From contig JAUIRK010000959.1 of the NCBI GenBank assembly GCA_030549495.1, positions 294,726 through 358,725 on the forward strand: a stretch of DNA of 64,000 bases. The letters are read 5' to 3'. The notes beneath the pieces were generated by a model. The model was not told where the DNA came from, made no database searches, and saw nothing but the letters and a program-made list of their open reading frames with translations. A program made the translations under genes and the position numbers. Within the stretch, counting starts at the first letter, position 1. Each line of letters starts with the position of its first letter. This document shows positions 21,132-32,845 of the stretch, piece after piece. The DNA comes from Nectonema munidae. Lineage: Eukaryota > Nematomorpha > Nectonematoida > Nectonematidae.

Positions 21132-22255
21132 TTGCTTTGTATTGATTATCTCTCTCTCCTTTGCATTGTTTTTTGTATTCACGCATACGTCATGTTAATC
21201 ACACTCTCCATTATGAGCATGAAGAAGAAAAGGAGGAAGAAGCGCGCTAGCTCAGTCCAGCTAGAGCCCAGTAAAAATTTAAATATTAATTCTATTATGT
21301 TAGATACCATCCGTTCCAACCTACAATCTAAGAAAATTGATCTCGACAGCGACAGTAGTATCCATAGTTCCGCTCCAATCAACAAAAGAACCCACACTTG
21401 GGACAACTCCGATGGGGAATTTATTAAGGTCGTTGCTAGGAGCAAGAGGACCTCACCACCAAAGAACACAACAAGCTAGGAAGCCAAATTACTATAAAGT
21501 TTTCTTGAAAAACATGTCTAACTTGGGTAGCAAATTAGGCACATTTAAGGCAATTTTGGCACAGAAACCAAAAATAAAGATAGTCAATATGTTTAAATTG
21601 GCTAAACTTAATCTAATTAAGGTTCTGATTTAAGATAACGACTCTATGGAGACCTCAAGGGCCTGACCATAAAAGACGCTCCCGATGTCTCGGCGGCAAT
21701 TAAAGACCTAGGATTATCAAACACGGTAGAACCCCTGTTTAAAAATATGACAAGGGGATCTTGCCTAAAAGTGAACCTTCAGAACAAGGCAGCTGTTGAT
21801 CAGCTGACCAAAAACAGACTGATAATTCTAGGTCTGAAATTCGCCTGCCATGAGTTTCTACCCAAGCCTAAAGCATTGCAATGCTATAAATGTCATAAAA
21901 AAACCACATGTCTGCTGCTTGCCCAAACAAAGAATGTTGTCTAATCTACGGAGGCGAGCTCGACCGTCGAACGTGCAAGACAGCAACTCCTAAGAACGTT
22001 AAATGTTATTTGTGTGGGGGTGAGGGGCACTCAGCTGCCTACAATAACTGCCCAATTAAACTGGACGCTCTTCAACAGAAAGAATCGACAAAAAGAAATC
22101 AGGTAGCTCCTAAGGAAACTCTCAAGGTAACAACAAAGGTAAAGCCTGCTCAGGTACACAGGCCAACACCATACATTCCATCTAATCCAGTATTAGCTAG
22201 TACCTCTTATTCTCAAGTAGTATCTAACCTTGTATTATCCAAGGCACCAGTATAA
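21132..22255 (+). pseudogene. LINE ORF1 (gag-like, zinc knuckles)
   Basis: Begins with a basic region (KKKRRKKRASSVQLEP). Continues in changing frames through FLKNMSNLGSKLGTFKA and SCLKVNLQNKAAVDQL, then LQCYKCHKK. The next frame gives CPNKECCLIYGG with RTCKTATPKNVKCYLCGGEGHSAAYNNCP, which are CCHC-type knuckles. Ends with a Lys/Pro-rich tail. Order matches Jockey/R1-group ORF1 nucleic-acid-binding proteins. At least three frame breaks are present (about 21480, 21630 and 21900). Confidence 0.7.
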
Positions 22256-22399
22256 AATTAGCCATCCTTCTCTGAGGAGGCCATTTTGAAAATAGCGCCT
22301 TCCATTTTCAAATCACCACTGTTCAAAGAACAGCAGGATAAAATGGTGAGCCCAGTGGCTGCGGATCTCCTACTAGAGTGTCAGTAAATAGGATAGTGT

Positions 22400-24860
22400 A
22401 GTGCCAATCTGTCATGCTCAAATTTTAGCACTTCAACATCAACAGCTTGGCTAAGAAACGTAGTGCTCTAATTGAGCTCCTTACCGAAAATAATATAGAC
22501 CTCTTCTCTATGAATGAAGTCAAATCTTAAGTCAAGTATTCCATCCACATCTATGGATATAGGACATTTGTGCATCCTGGAACAAGCCACTCGCTAGGTC
22601 TAGTGATGTGTGTGCGAGAGGGGTTAAAGGTTTCCAGTTTTACGATAAGTGACTCTGGAGGCTCGATTGCCCTGAAGCTTGAGCTTGGTAGAGCTGCACA
22701 TTTGGTTGTGTTGGGTTGTTACAACCCTTCTAGTAACCCTCTGTTGGACTACCAATTTATCGAAAGATATCTTTGCTCTTGCGATAAGGTGCTACTACTA
22801 AGTGACCTAAACGCTCACCACACTAGACTGTTTAGTGAAACCAATAGCTCGTCTGCCACCGACTTATCAAGGTGGTAGAGGATTCGTACGCGTTTATCTT
22901 TAACGATCCAACACCCATCTGTGATAAGAATGTGTTATACCTTGCAATCATGTCTTTTAATCTAAGACCACTTCTGTCCTCATAAGGGGTTATCCAGGAT
23001 TGCTTCGTATCTGTCCACAAGCCCTTGTTGGTCACAGTTTCTTTAGGTCCACAATTCACAGCTGACAAGGGAACTTTAGTGAAGAGGTGGGTCTTTAGCC
23101 AAGCCAACTGGAATATGTTTAGGTCGCTACTAAATGATTCAGCCCCGCGGGTTATGCATTGGAGTAAAACTCTCTGAGGACTTGCGGAGTGTGTCAACGA
23201 TGCCATTCTCTCTGCGGCACGAGAGGCAGTTTCCTTGAAGGGGGTTAGAAAATACGAAAATCCAATTCCGAATAATGTCCTATTACTTATCAAGGAAAAA
23301 CAAGTCCTCTATAGAAAATACATTCACACTAGGGACGCCGAGACAAAGAATCTTATCAATCGATTACAAAAACTCATTAGGAAAAAGCTCGGCGAAACCA
23401 CATCTAGGAAAGTTTCAAGCATCACAAAAGCCTCTAACCCGCTAAAGGGCTCTTCGAAGTTCTGGAACTTGGTTAGAGGGCTGAAGCCTGGCTGCAAAGG
23501 TCCAACGTCGGTCACTTGAAATAACGGAACAGCCATAGAGGCGGAAGATAAATGTGCGCTGCTTGCTGATTATTACGAAGATATGTATAGGACAAATCCC
23601 CGTCCGAAAAATTTTAATTCTGAAATTGAGTTATTTTAGGCCTTTACCTGCGACGAACGACACTAACTTCATCCTAGAGGACCTGGTTCAAATCATTAAA
23701 AAGCTTAAAGATAGGAAAGCGGCTGTATGGGATGAAGTTAGTAATCTATTCATCAAGAATCTCCCCCTAGGTTTAGGGACATCTTGCTGGCAAAGTATAA
23801 CTTTTTTATAAAAGATTGATTTTACTCAGACTGCTTTAAAAGAGCTATACTTGTTTGTCTGCCAAAGGCTGGCAAGAAGAGCGGCAAACCCAGTGACCTA
23901 CGGCCTATCAGTCTTCTCCCTTGCCTGGGCAAAGTGTATGACAAATTAATTTTTGGAGTACGCAAGGAGCATGCAATAATCCCAGATGAACAGTTTGGCT
24001 TTAAAAAAGGACTATGAACAAATCATACTCTGCTTACTTTGCATCATCATCTTGCTAAATGCTTAAATGATGATCTCTACGTAGGTATGATATATTACGA
24101 CCTGGAGAAGGCTTTTGATACAGTCTGACATGATGGTTTGGTGTTCAAACTCAGTAGCATGTCTGTGCCATCATGGATCTTCAAGGTAGTTTACAGTTTC
24201 CTTTCTCGACGCACATTCCAGATCAGAATAAATAACGAATTTTCCAGTAGAACAAGCCTAGGATACATGGTCGCCCGAGGTTCACTTCTAGGGCCTCTTC
24301 TGTTCAACATCTACATATCTGACATTAGGGACTCTTTCAACAAGTCTATATATGCTAGGATAATCAGTTTCGCAGACAACATATGTGTATATTACGGCGC
24401 TAAGCGTGTCCCTCGTATTTGCAAACACCTTACGGACGTAAATACCACAATTATTTCACTGGATGGAACCTTAAGGTGAATTACTCTAAATCTTTGGCGC
24501 TAATTGTCCCAAAAATAACCCGCCAACTATAGGGATTATTTCCCGAGTTCGCCACCTAAAATATCTAGGAATCAATTGGGATGCAGGATTTTGTTTTCAT
24601 CGTGAAGCTCACGGAAAGGTAAAAAAGGAGAATAAGGATCTAGCGCTATATGGATGTCTTAAAGACCTTGGGGTCAATTCCACGGTGGTAGACAAGGTCA
24701 TTAAAATCCTAACAATGGCGAATTTGACTTATGGCAACTCCATTTTGGGATGCCTTTCCTCAACTTGGACCAACAAAAAAGACGACCTCGTTTACAAACT
24801 TTTTAGAACTGTTTATGGCAACCCGTTCACTATTGCCAGAAAAGGTTGGAGAAATTAAAT
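22400..24860 (+). pseudogene. LINE ORF2 (endonuclease-RT), decayed
   Basis: The endonuclease part starts HFNINSLAKKRSALIELL and holds MNEVKS, GLVMCVREGLKV and LLLSDLNAHHTRLF (the D-x-N catalytic region). Then SYAFIFNDPTPI, and a linker with KNLINRLQKLIRKKLGE and FWNLVRGLK. The reverse transcriptase part shows RAILVCLPKAGKK, DLRPISLLPCLGKVYD, EQFGFKKGL, YYDLEKAFDTV, GSLLGPLLFNIYISDI and FADNICVY. The last replaces the catalytic FADD, so the polymerase would be inactive even if read through. Thereafter RVRHLKYLGINWD and ANLTYGNSILG mark the C-terminal part. In-frame stops and frame changes are numerous (for example near 22530, 22880, 22980, 23518, 23638, 24017, 24127, 24477). A Jockey/R1-like retroposon, old. 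Confidence 0.85.
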
Positions 24861-25837
24861 AAAAAGTTTATTCAAAAACTAAGGACACATAAGCATTGCC
24901 CACAGTTCTGTTTTTCTGAGTTCTAGATCCTCCTACTTAAATTTAGGATTGGCACAAGGTATAAGTCCCAAAACAGATTCATGGTAAGAGCTAGGTTAGG
25001 CATAGTCGGTAATCTGGCCTCTGTAGGAGTATGCTTGTAGGACCGTTTATATATTCCTATTGTAAAATATATATCCTAGGGAGCACATATATACACATAT
25101 CATGTATATATGGGATGGAGTCAAATTCCAGGGGTAGATTGTTCCTATACCTAGCATGCCCTAAATTATGTATATCTTTCTTAACCCCTATAACATGTAT
25201 CAAATATTATTTATTAATAACATATAAGATATTGCATGCCTCCTAACTCTTGTATTTTTGTAGCATATCTCTTTTATAATCATATTCATTTATTTAGGAA
25301 CAAGCTACATTCCGTCGTGCCGGTTTTTTATCCTGGTTTTCTTCCTCCGAAGAATTCAAAGGTTTTTACGGTTAGGCTCTGACGACCCGATTCTAATCTT
25401 GTTAGTAATCAAGCTATCACTAGACATTAAGATTGTTTCCCAAATTGGGAGCGTTCGCGTTAGGATTGTATCGTTCACTCAGCTGTATTTATATATTTGT
25501 AATATACATTCTTGTAAAATAATATATAAAACAAGGTATAACTATGCAGTAACAAGGGCCGGTAGGCGTTTAGTGGGATGGAAAGTGGCATTCCGGGCGG
25601 GCCAGGCCACGATATTCGAAAGGATGGGTGTGAACGTCACAAACAACTTAATTAACTTAAATTTTTATTTAATGTTGGAAAAAACATAGAATGATAAGTG
25701 AAAATTATAATATTACTTATCTAATGAGGCGCCCAATAGCAACTGATGTGTTTAAGTATTGTATCGAAAGGGTTTAAACCTTTAACTTTGATTTCTTCTC
25801 GCCACATGAACTCACACATATATGAATCTAGTAGACT
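24861..25837. other. Spacer, probably LINE 3' region plus unknown sequence
   Basis: 25290-25690 is less AT-rich and looks like transposon or untranslated sequence but holds no motif I recognise. The frames at 25031-25246 and 25399-25689 show no family signature and are left uncalled. Confidence 0.4.
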
Positions 25838-26560
25838 TCAATGAGTGCCGTTCTGTTTTTTATTTTTTTTGGCACTTCTCCACATTCGTTCAATATTTTG
25901 AGTTTGAGCCCCACTAGAAGGATCCACAAAGTTTTTCGAATGATTAACAACTAAAAGATGATAATCATTGGTGGAAAACATATTTCTGTATGCACCCCAG
26001 TCATCGTTTATTATTGTAGTTCCAGGCCTTATGTTATTCTTTATTATTGGATAACGTGTTGTTGCTTTCCTGTCTGGGACAATAAACCTAAAATTTTCTT
26101 TTGTCTCAAACCCATTGTTGAGGAAGTATACGTCCAACATGATTTTTTCTTTTGGTGAACAAACTTTCATCTATTTCTACACTCATGCTCTGTCCTCCAA
26201 TCACTCAAGGATTAGCTAGAAGATGTTGGGCACATATTTCTCTCAATTCAATCAACTACTGATTCGTGCTTCATTTCTAATTCACGTTCACAAAATTTTA
26301 TACTTGACATAACAGTATATAAACAATGCGGCTTTCTGAAAAGGTAAACGAGAATTTTCGAACCAATCATTTCTTCTTACTCCTCTTTCTTCTCTACATG
26401 AACGAAATTTACAGGGCCATCTATTTTGTTTTCCAACAGACACTTTCATTATATGACCTTTTCGGCATTTTCGTTCTTGACGAAGAATTTCTTTCGATTG
26501 GAAAAAAGTAATGCTAGAAATCTCATCATTACATATTTGACTTAATCGTAAAAAATTCAT
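25838..26560 (-). pseudogene. Merlin (IS1595/ISXO2-like) transposase
   Basis: The N-terminal part (26288-26560) begins MNFLRLSQI and contains GHIMKVSVGKQNRWPCKF, RRNDWFENSRLPFQKAALFI, a typical Merlin zinc-binding and helical start. A connecting stretch with stops still shows FCERELEMKHESVVD and a remnant of the EIDES box. The C-terminal part (25838-26170) reads VPDRKATTRYPIIKNNI, TTIINDDWGAYRNM (second Asp), NHSKNFVDPSSGAQTQNIERMW (third acidic residue) and KKNKKQNGTH. Frame break between the two parts plus at least two stops. Two more Merlin fragments lie at 61.4 and 63.4 kb. Terminal repeats were not found. Confidence 0.85.
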
Positions 26561-26845
26561 TCTAAAAAACTAAGGCTAATAATCTTGTGCTAATGAAAAT
26601 AGAAAATATTCTCTTCTTTCAATTTTAGAAAATATCCTATGCTTTTTTTTAGAGTAGGGGGGGGGGATAACAGAAAAGTACCGAAAAATCTTATTTATAA
26701 GCAATTTTACCTTCAAAATATTCAAAGGGTGTTTTGTGCTCTGGTAGAAAAATTTGTTTCTTTTTCTAAGAAAAATAAAAAATAGGCCTCTGCGGACATC
26801 CAAGGGAATAAAAATTTTGAAGCATGCGAGGGTCGATTTTTATGG
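26561..26845. other. Spacer with a 10-G homopolymer
   Basis: G-run at 26657-26666; no gene seen. Confidence 0.5.
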
Positions 26846-27420
26846 TTAATCTTCTTTTAAAATTGCATAGATGTCATTCTTACAATCCTTTAAAGTGAAG
26901 AGATCAAGACAAGTAGTAGTAAAAGCTAAGTCATTATGAAACTTTTGAAAATGCAAGCCCAGAGCAGTATTCTAATTTTGATACTTTATATTTTGAGTGT
27001 ATTCCCCATGTCGAAAGATCACAGGTCCACCGATTTCCCCAATATAAGAATGATGACAAATATTAATGACAATTAATTCGCATTTAACATCGCACCTATG
27101 GGATTTAGGAGTACACGTTGGAGGCCTGCGGTATGTCAATATTCTTTGTTTTTTGTATTTATGAGTTTAATATGAATGCTTGTCTTTTATATTCTTTTTT
27201 TATAAGCCAAAAAAGATATCTTAACTATAATCGGATTGAAGTTGTGTTGATATAAACATTTAATATCTCCAGGAATATCATGATCTTTTTCAACCTTTTT
27301 CATGAAATTATTATAACAGTGTTTTAACAAAGGAGAGAGGAAATTCATGTTTAAGGAAATTTTTCATTTTCTTGATTTCAATGACATATTACACACAAAT
27401 GACAATGATTAATGTGTAAA
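26846..27420 (-). mobile_element. Penelope-like element, 3' part (fossil)
   Basis: The minus strand shows CDVKCELIVINICHHSYIG, GEIGGPVIFRHGEYTQ, then TALGLHFQKFHNDLAF with a stop at 26846. This is the arrangement of the C-terminal GIY-YIG-type endonuclease of Penelope-like retroelements (YIGETGR..R..EH pattern). Upstream remnants with HEFPLSFVKTLL fit the end of the reverse-transcriptase thumb or linker. Broken in several places and old. The reverse transcriptase core is not visible next to it; a separate Penelope-like copy lies at 48.4 kb. Confidence 0.6.
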
Positions 27421-27800
27421 GAAAAAAGGCCGTCCAAGTTTGCTCTAAGTAATCTGAGATTCCGAATAGTCGCCCATGATCAAAATGGCTCCGATTTGGA
27501 ACTTCCTTTGACTCGAACTTGGGATGCATCGAAACTTTTGGCCATTCCGTTCAAACTACGAGATTTCATTGTATTCAAAATTTCTTAAAAGATAAATTTT
27601 TAACCATTATGGTCATCAATGGATCTTCAACTATCAACTGGAGGAGGAGGGTGACGAGTTGCTGCGATTGGAGTAAAATGTGTAAAGAAAAATTTTACCG
27701 ATAAAATTTAGAGCGATTAGTGTAACTTATATGATAGACATATGCTAGATACATACTCGTATACCACCTCATTATCTTCCGAAACCTCAAAAGAGTGAAG
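27421..27800. other. Spacer, no gene recognised
   Basis: A 61-residue frame at 27519-27704 has an odd Trp/Cys-rich end but no family motif; not called. Confidence 0.4.
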
Positions 27801-28380
27801 TAGTGCGACACCCCGTCTTAATTTTGAATTCGAGTCAAAACACCCGAAAACCAAAACGCCCGAAACCAAAACGCCCGGTAACAAAACACCCGATACAAGG
27901 ACGTCTGAAACTTGAATCTACAAAAAAACCTTTAAAAATTTAAGATTTTTTCATGTATCTATGCTTTTTTCCAATTATTATCTTATATTTTTTTCTAAGA
28001 ATATGTTCAATTTAACACTTTGTTGTTTCACATGCATAAAAAACAGATACAAGATTTCTAATTGATCAATCTTATCGAATCGAAGTACTCCTGAAATTTT
28101 GAACCAAAATCAGAAAATATTTATATTCTTGTTTTCCTGTTTAAATTAGTCACATCTTTTCTGGTTTCAAACTGATTTTCCGTTTAAATCGGTAGCTTAA
28201 TTGTTTTTCAAACCAAAGAAATAATGTATTTTTGTATGATCACTTTTATCTTTCAAGTCAAATTGATCACTATCATTTCGTGTCAAATCGACCGTTTTGA
28301 AAACTGTTCAAATAGAATAAACTTCAAAAAATAGTAGCGCCCGAATTATTATATTTGGGCGTTTTGACCCGGCACCCTTA
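27801..28380. repeat. Small element with subterminal tandem 'aaaacgcccga'
   Basis: At 27836-27900 the word '(c)aaaacgcccgaaac' is repeated about four times in tandem. The facing sequence at 28351-28370, read on the other strand, gives gggtcaaaacgcccaaat. The outer sequences (gcgacacccc at 27805; ggtgccggg as reverse complement near 28376) are also loosely inverted. Reads as a 0.57-kb non-autonomous element with tandem subterminal repeats. The centre is AT-rich and has no gene. Confidence 0.45.
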
Positions 28381-28534
28381 ATTTTATTCATTATAATCAA
28401 AACCATATTCCTTGATTTAGCAGTAAATTTTGATATTTTTATATAACGTTTTCCCGCTGTTTGATTTGATATAACAAAGGGGAGATAATTGAGTGAGAGT
28501 CATTGTACTTTTGAATCTTCATTCAAACACATAA
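28381..28534. other. Short AT-rich spacer
   Basis: Nothing recognised. Confidence 0.5.
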
Positions 28535-28536
28535 TA

Positions 28537-30547
28537 CTCTTTTCACTTTAAGTGCGCCCTTTTTTTACTTCAAATGCGTTCTTTTTCACTAAAAAGTGAG
28601 CCATTTCATTTTTAAAACTGTTCAGATTTCATAATTTGTTTTTCAAAATATAGAATTTGAACTATAAATTTATCCAAAATTAATGTTTATAAAATTTTCC
28701 GAAAACAGTAGATGTTATCTTTTTTTATCAAAGTTAATGAAAAAAGGCAAAAGAAGAAAGAGATTAAAATGAAAATTTAAAAAAGGTGATAATCAGAAAA
28801 CTTTATTTTAATAACAATGATTTGGATTATACTTTTCTCCATTCATGGCCAAGTTTAGATTGAAAAATATTTATCTGTAGACATTGTTTAAACCCAATAT
28901 TGTAATTGCCTTTACTGCTTCTTTTATAACTTCCTGGATATCATACGTTGTGTTGTCGTTAGACATCGTTTGTCTACATCTACTCTTAATTTTTGAAAAA
29001 ACATTTTCAATGGGATTCAGCATGTATGAAATGAGAATGGTATTGAAGCTTGACACGATTACTGTTTTGCATGAAAAAATCCTTGTTTTTTTGCGTGTTG
29101 TGGATGGTCGCATTGTCCATTATAAGCCAATGTACGTTTCCATTTTTAGGTAGTTCTTGTAGAAACGTCTCCAAAAACACCAGACACTTTTCTGCATTTA
29201 CAGCAGAGTTATACCATTTATAGTGAAGGATTTTGTTACAGTTGGTTGCCAACAGAAGAGAAGTATTTTTTTATTTTTGTGTTGGAATGACTGTTACAGC
29301 TTTTGTGCCTTTTCTGGACCTGGCATATACTCTTGTGGGAAAATTGTTAAACCCAGATTCGTCAATGAAAACATACAAGCCATAGTAATTTGGGGCGTTA
29401 CTTGCCATATGTAAAGCATATTCTTGCCTTAATGTGACACTTCTATCCGAATTCACAGATTCAATTTTTTTACTCGCCCTTTTCAGTGTTAATTTTATTT
29501 TCTTTACAAGCTGATAATGAATAGAAGTTTTACTCGTTTCAAAAGCAAATCTTGATTTGAGTTTGTCTTTCATTTCTTGTAGAATCAGTGTTGAGCAATC
29601 TTCTATAGCTTTTTCAATAGACAGCAACTTTTGATCATCAAAAGCACTTGTTTTGTGTCCTCCATGCTTTCTAACTCCATTGTTTTCTTTGTGCCTGTAT
29701 ATTAATGAATTTGCTGTTGAATATTTTAAAAACAGTATATTCGCAGCATCTTTAATACTAAAATTATTCTCGATGACTAAATCCACAAGCTTTTCCTTTT
29801 TTTCAAACGAAACTTTTTCAGGCATTCTGACGGGTTGAAGTTAAAAAGTCAATAGAAAAAAAGAAAGAATTGGAAACGTATTGCGAAAAACAAATAGAAG
29901 CTTGCAGAATACGCAAGTCCTTTTATACTCCCTTTCAGAGAACCAATACGAATGCACTTGCTTTCTTCAATTTTCTTCATTTTGAAGTATTTTGTGCTTG
30001 TTTTTCTTTGGACTTTGATCATTCATGACTAAATTTTTGCTTCTTTTGATACGTTGTTTGTTCAGTGTTTATGAACTGCTTCCACTTGAAGGGGTCTTTT
30101 TATTTTTTAACGTTTTAAGCAAAATTTATGATTTCAGTAACAAAAACAAAGCAAAAAATAAATAAAATAAGCAGATTTTTCCAAGTTAGGCTTTATGTTT
30201 AAATATTTTTCCGTGATAACTGAGATATAATGAATACCTAGACATCCTAATAAACACAATAGAAAGTTTTTTTTCTGAAAGAAGCATAAACTTTATCAAG
30301 AACATGAATCGAAGTGTTAGGGAGTGTTTGGAAAAAAACGAAAAAATGTAACCTGAAAAAAACCTTGACAAGAATTAAAGAATCTTAGTTTTGTCTGAAT
30401 CTAAAGATACATGTTTTTTAATCTCAACTTGCCCATGAATGGAGTGAAGTACGATCTAAATCATTATTATTTTCTGCTTTATCAATTTTACTTAAAGTGA
30501 AAAAAGGCGCTATAATGTGAAAAAGGGCGCACTTAAAGTAAAAACCG
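28537..30547 (-). mobile_element. Tc1-like (IS630 superfamily) element, both ends present
   Basis: Left end TA-CTCTTTTCACTTTAAGTG (TA at 28535-28536) and right end, read inward, TA-CGGTTTTTACTTTAAGTG (TA at 30548-30549). Both continue gcgcccttttt. The two termini agree at about 22 of 26 positions. The TA on each side is the target duplication expected for the Tc1/mariner group. Each end is followed by a second, weaker copy of the same word (caaatgcgttctttttcac on the left; ggcgc...ttcac on the right as inverted). The transposase runs on the minus strand. About 2.0 kb in all. Confidence 0.85.
28871..29825 (-). pseudogene. Tc1-like DDE transposase
   Basis: Start ATG at 29825 (MPEKVSFEKKEKLVDLVIEN). 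A helix-turn-helix start (NNFSIKDAANILFLKYSTA) is followed by HKTSAFDDQKLLSIEKAI. The catalytic part has YVFIDESGFNNF (first Asp), then in the next frame HWLIMDNATIHNTQ (second Asp) and in a third frame YMLNPIENVFSKIKSR (the Glu). Spacing between the second Asp and the Glu is about 35-36 residues, uncertain by one because a frameshift lies inside it (near 29030). A second frameshift lies near 29260. All three catalytic residues survive. The element ends are intact, so this is a fairly young copy. Confidence 0.85.
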
Positions 30548-30549
30548 TA

Positions 30550-31010
30550 TATTTCTACAATATACGCAGATTTTGCTGTGCATTTAATCTGATACTTTTT
30601 TTATAATTGCTCCGCATTTTATTTGAAATAATGAAAATAGGAAGGTAACTGAGTAAAATCCGTGTATTTTTGAAAGGGAATAGAGAAGAAATTTTTACCG
30701 GTCTCTATGTCATAGTGGTACCATAACGAAGTATTAGAGTGGTAAAATAGAATCATAGTACATTTTCTGATTTAATCCTGTTAAGAATAAAAGTATTTTA
30801 TACTCATAGTTAGATAATGTCATTTTTAAAAGATATTTTTAGGCTTATGGTTCGGGTTAGATAACACAGCGCGACGGTTTTTGTTTATTACTGGAAATTT
30901 GGCGCTGATTCCGAATCTGTATTTGGTTTTTTCGTAACATCGACGTTACAAAAGATATAAGCTAATTTGCTATATAACTGTTTCTGTTTTAAACTATAGT
31001 TTTTGTTTCA
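30550..31010. other. Spacer
   Basis: No gene recognised; may contain the 5' end of the hAT-like element that follows. Confidence 0.4.
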
Positions 31011-31033
31011 GTTAAAATAATATAGTTCAATAT

Positions 31034-32740
31034 TTGCATTTAATTATTAAAAATGCTTCTCGGGCATGTAAAAACAATCCAGATTCTCTGTTATGTCTGC
31101 GGATATCATGTTGGACAAAAACTATTTCCTATACAATAGAAAAGGGATCTAAATATTGGTCCGCCTATAAACTCTATTTTGGCATGCAAATGGAAGACCA
31201 GGACAAAAGTTGGACACCCCATGTCATTTGTGGAAGCTGCTGTTCGACTTTGGAGGCATGGCTAAGAGGTAATTTATTGACACAAATTACCATAATTTAG
31301 AAGTAGTGTCAATTTATTTTTTAGGAACAAGATCTATGCCTTTCGCCATTCCATGAATTTAGAGAGAGCCAACAAATCATACTGATGATTGTTATTTTTG
31401 TATGGTCGACGTAACGAAATACAGAAAACTAAAGGGAAAATAGAGCAAACTAAACTAGCCTATTATTGCTTCAATTGCTCCAGTCCTCATGATGTAACCT
31501 TGCCAGTTCCTTCCCCTCCTGAGAAAGTAAATATGATTGGATATCATGAAGCTTTATAATCAACCAAAAATGTTTAATTTTAATGTTTAAAAACGTATAT
31601 TTCAGGTAACTGATTTGAATGAAATTGAATTTGAAGACCTTGATGAATTTATTTCTGATGATGATAGAGTTACGAAAAAATTTAACGTCTCCACATTTTC
31701 CAAATCAAAATAAGCTGAATGATTTGATTAAATACTTGAATTTTTCAAAAGAAGAAACTTCTACAAGACAATTGCAGAGTTGGTGTCAAAAAACCAGACA
31801 TGAAAATATTCCAAATATGTTTTTGTAAATATGTAGAAGGCCTTTTTGGTGCAATTGGAATTGATCACATTGCATCAGAGTGGAGACTTTTCATTGGTAG
31901 TTCTGGTCTAAAAGCAGTATTGCTGCACAATGGAAACGCGTGGCCTTCAATTCCAGTTGGTCATTCTACACACATGAAGGAAGACTATGTTAATGTTAAA
32001 ATTTTGCTAATAAAAATTTCAAATGGGAAGTATGCGGGGATTTCAAAATGCAAGGGTTTCTGTTAGAATTGCAGCAAGGTTTTACTAAATACTCCTACTA
32101 CATAAGTTTATGGAACAGCAGAGATGTAAAAGATCATTATGTAAAAAAATTTGGCCTCAAAGAGCTCACCTTGAACCTGGTAGTCATGATACCATAAATC
32201 AGCTCCTCGTTCACCCCGAAGAATTTAGCTTCCTCCTCTACATATAAATTAGGACTCGTTAAACAGTTTGTGAAAGCATTGGACCTTGGCGGTGATTAAA
32301 TTGCTTTTCAGCAAATTAGAATTTTGTTTCCTAAGCTTTCCGATGATAAATCAAAAGGTGGAATTTTTACAGGACCTGATGTTAAAAAGTTTTTAAATTG
32401 CAAAACATTTGCAAATGGCCTTAATTCAACTGAAAGAAGAGCTTAGGATGCATTTAGAAGTGTCGTTACTCGGTTTTTAGGAAATAAAAAAGATAAAAAT
32501 TATGAAGCAAATTTTAGAAACTTGGTAAATGCGTATAAAGAGATGGGCTGCAGGATGTCGCTAAAGCTCATTTTTTAGATTCGCATTTGGGTGTTTTACA
32601 GAAAATCTTGGTGATGTGAGCGAGGAGCATGGAAAGCGAAATAGTGGCCAATAAAAAATTTATTAATAAGACTTAATTATGGAATAATTTGAAGAAGACA
32701 GAAAAATTAAAAAAGCTTTGTTTGAGAAGAGATATAAAGA
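31034..32740 (+). pseudogene. hAT-like transposase, second lineage, with two introns
   Basis: Begins ACKNNPDS and, after a one-base shift, CYVCGYHVGQ, a zinc-ribbon-like start, then SWTPHVICGSCCSTLEAW. A 56-bp intron (31269-31324) joins this to TRSMPFAIP. After a stop, EPTNHTDDCYFCMVD follows. A 79-bp intron (31527-31605) joins PVPSPPEK to VTDLNEIEFEDLDEF. Then HFPNQNKLNDLIKYLNFS, LFGAIGIDHIASEWRLFI, AVLLHNGNAWPSIPVGHS and HMKEDYVNVKILL. Farther on, in other frames, come KEMGCRMSLK and SEEHGKRNSGQ. I know this as a very widespread uncharacterised transposase-like family of invertebrates (FEAIG..EWRLFIDSS...SLP..HS.HLKEDY). Many stops and shifts; extinct copy. Confidence 0.75.
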
Positions 32741-32845
32741 AAAATGATGATAATTATTAAAAGAATCAGGATTAAAGCGAGTGCTTATTTTTTGTGTGTG
32801 GGAAGAAGAAGGATCTTTTCGCTAGTAAGAAGTGTTCTCGTAGGT
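32741..32845. other. 3' flank of the exon at 32846
   Basis: No AATAAA found on the minus strand here; little else to report. Confidence 0.3.

Noticed and set aside
25399-25689. Plus-strand frame downstream of the LINE
   Set aside because: No recognisable family motif, no splice or poly(A) context; likely chance in a less AT-rich patch.
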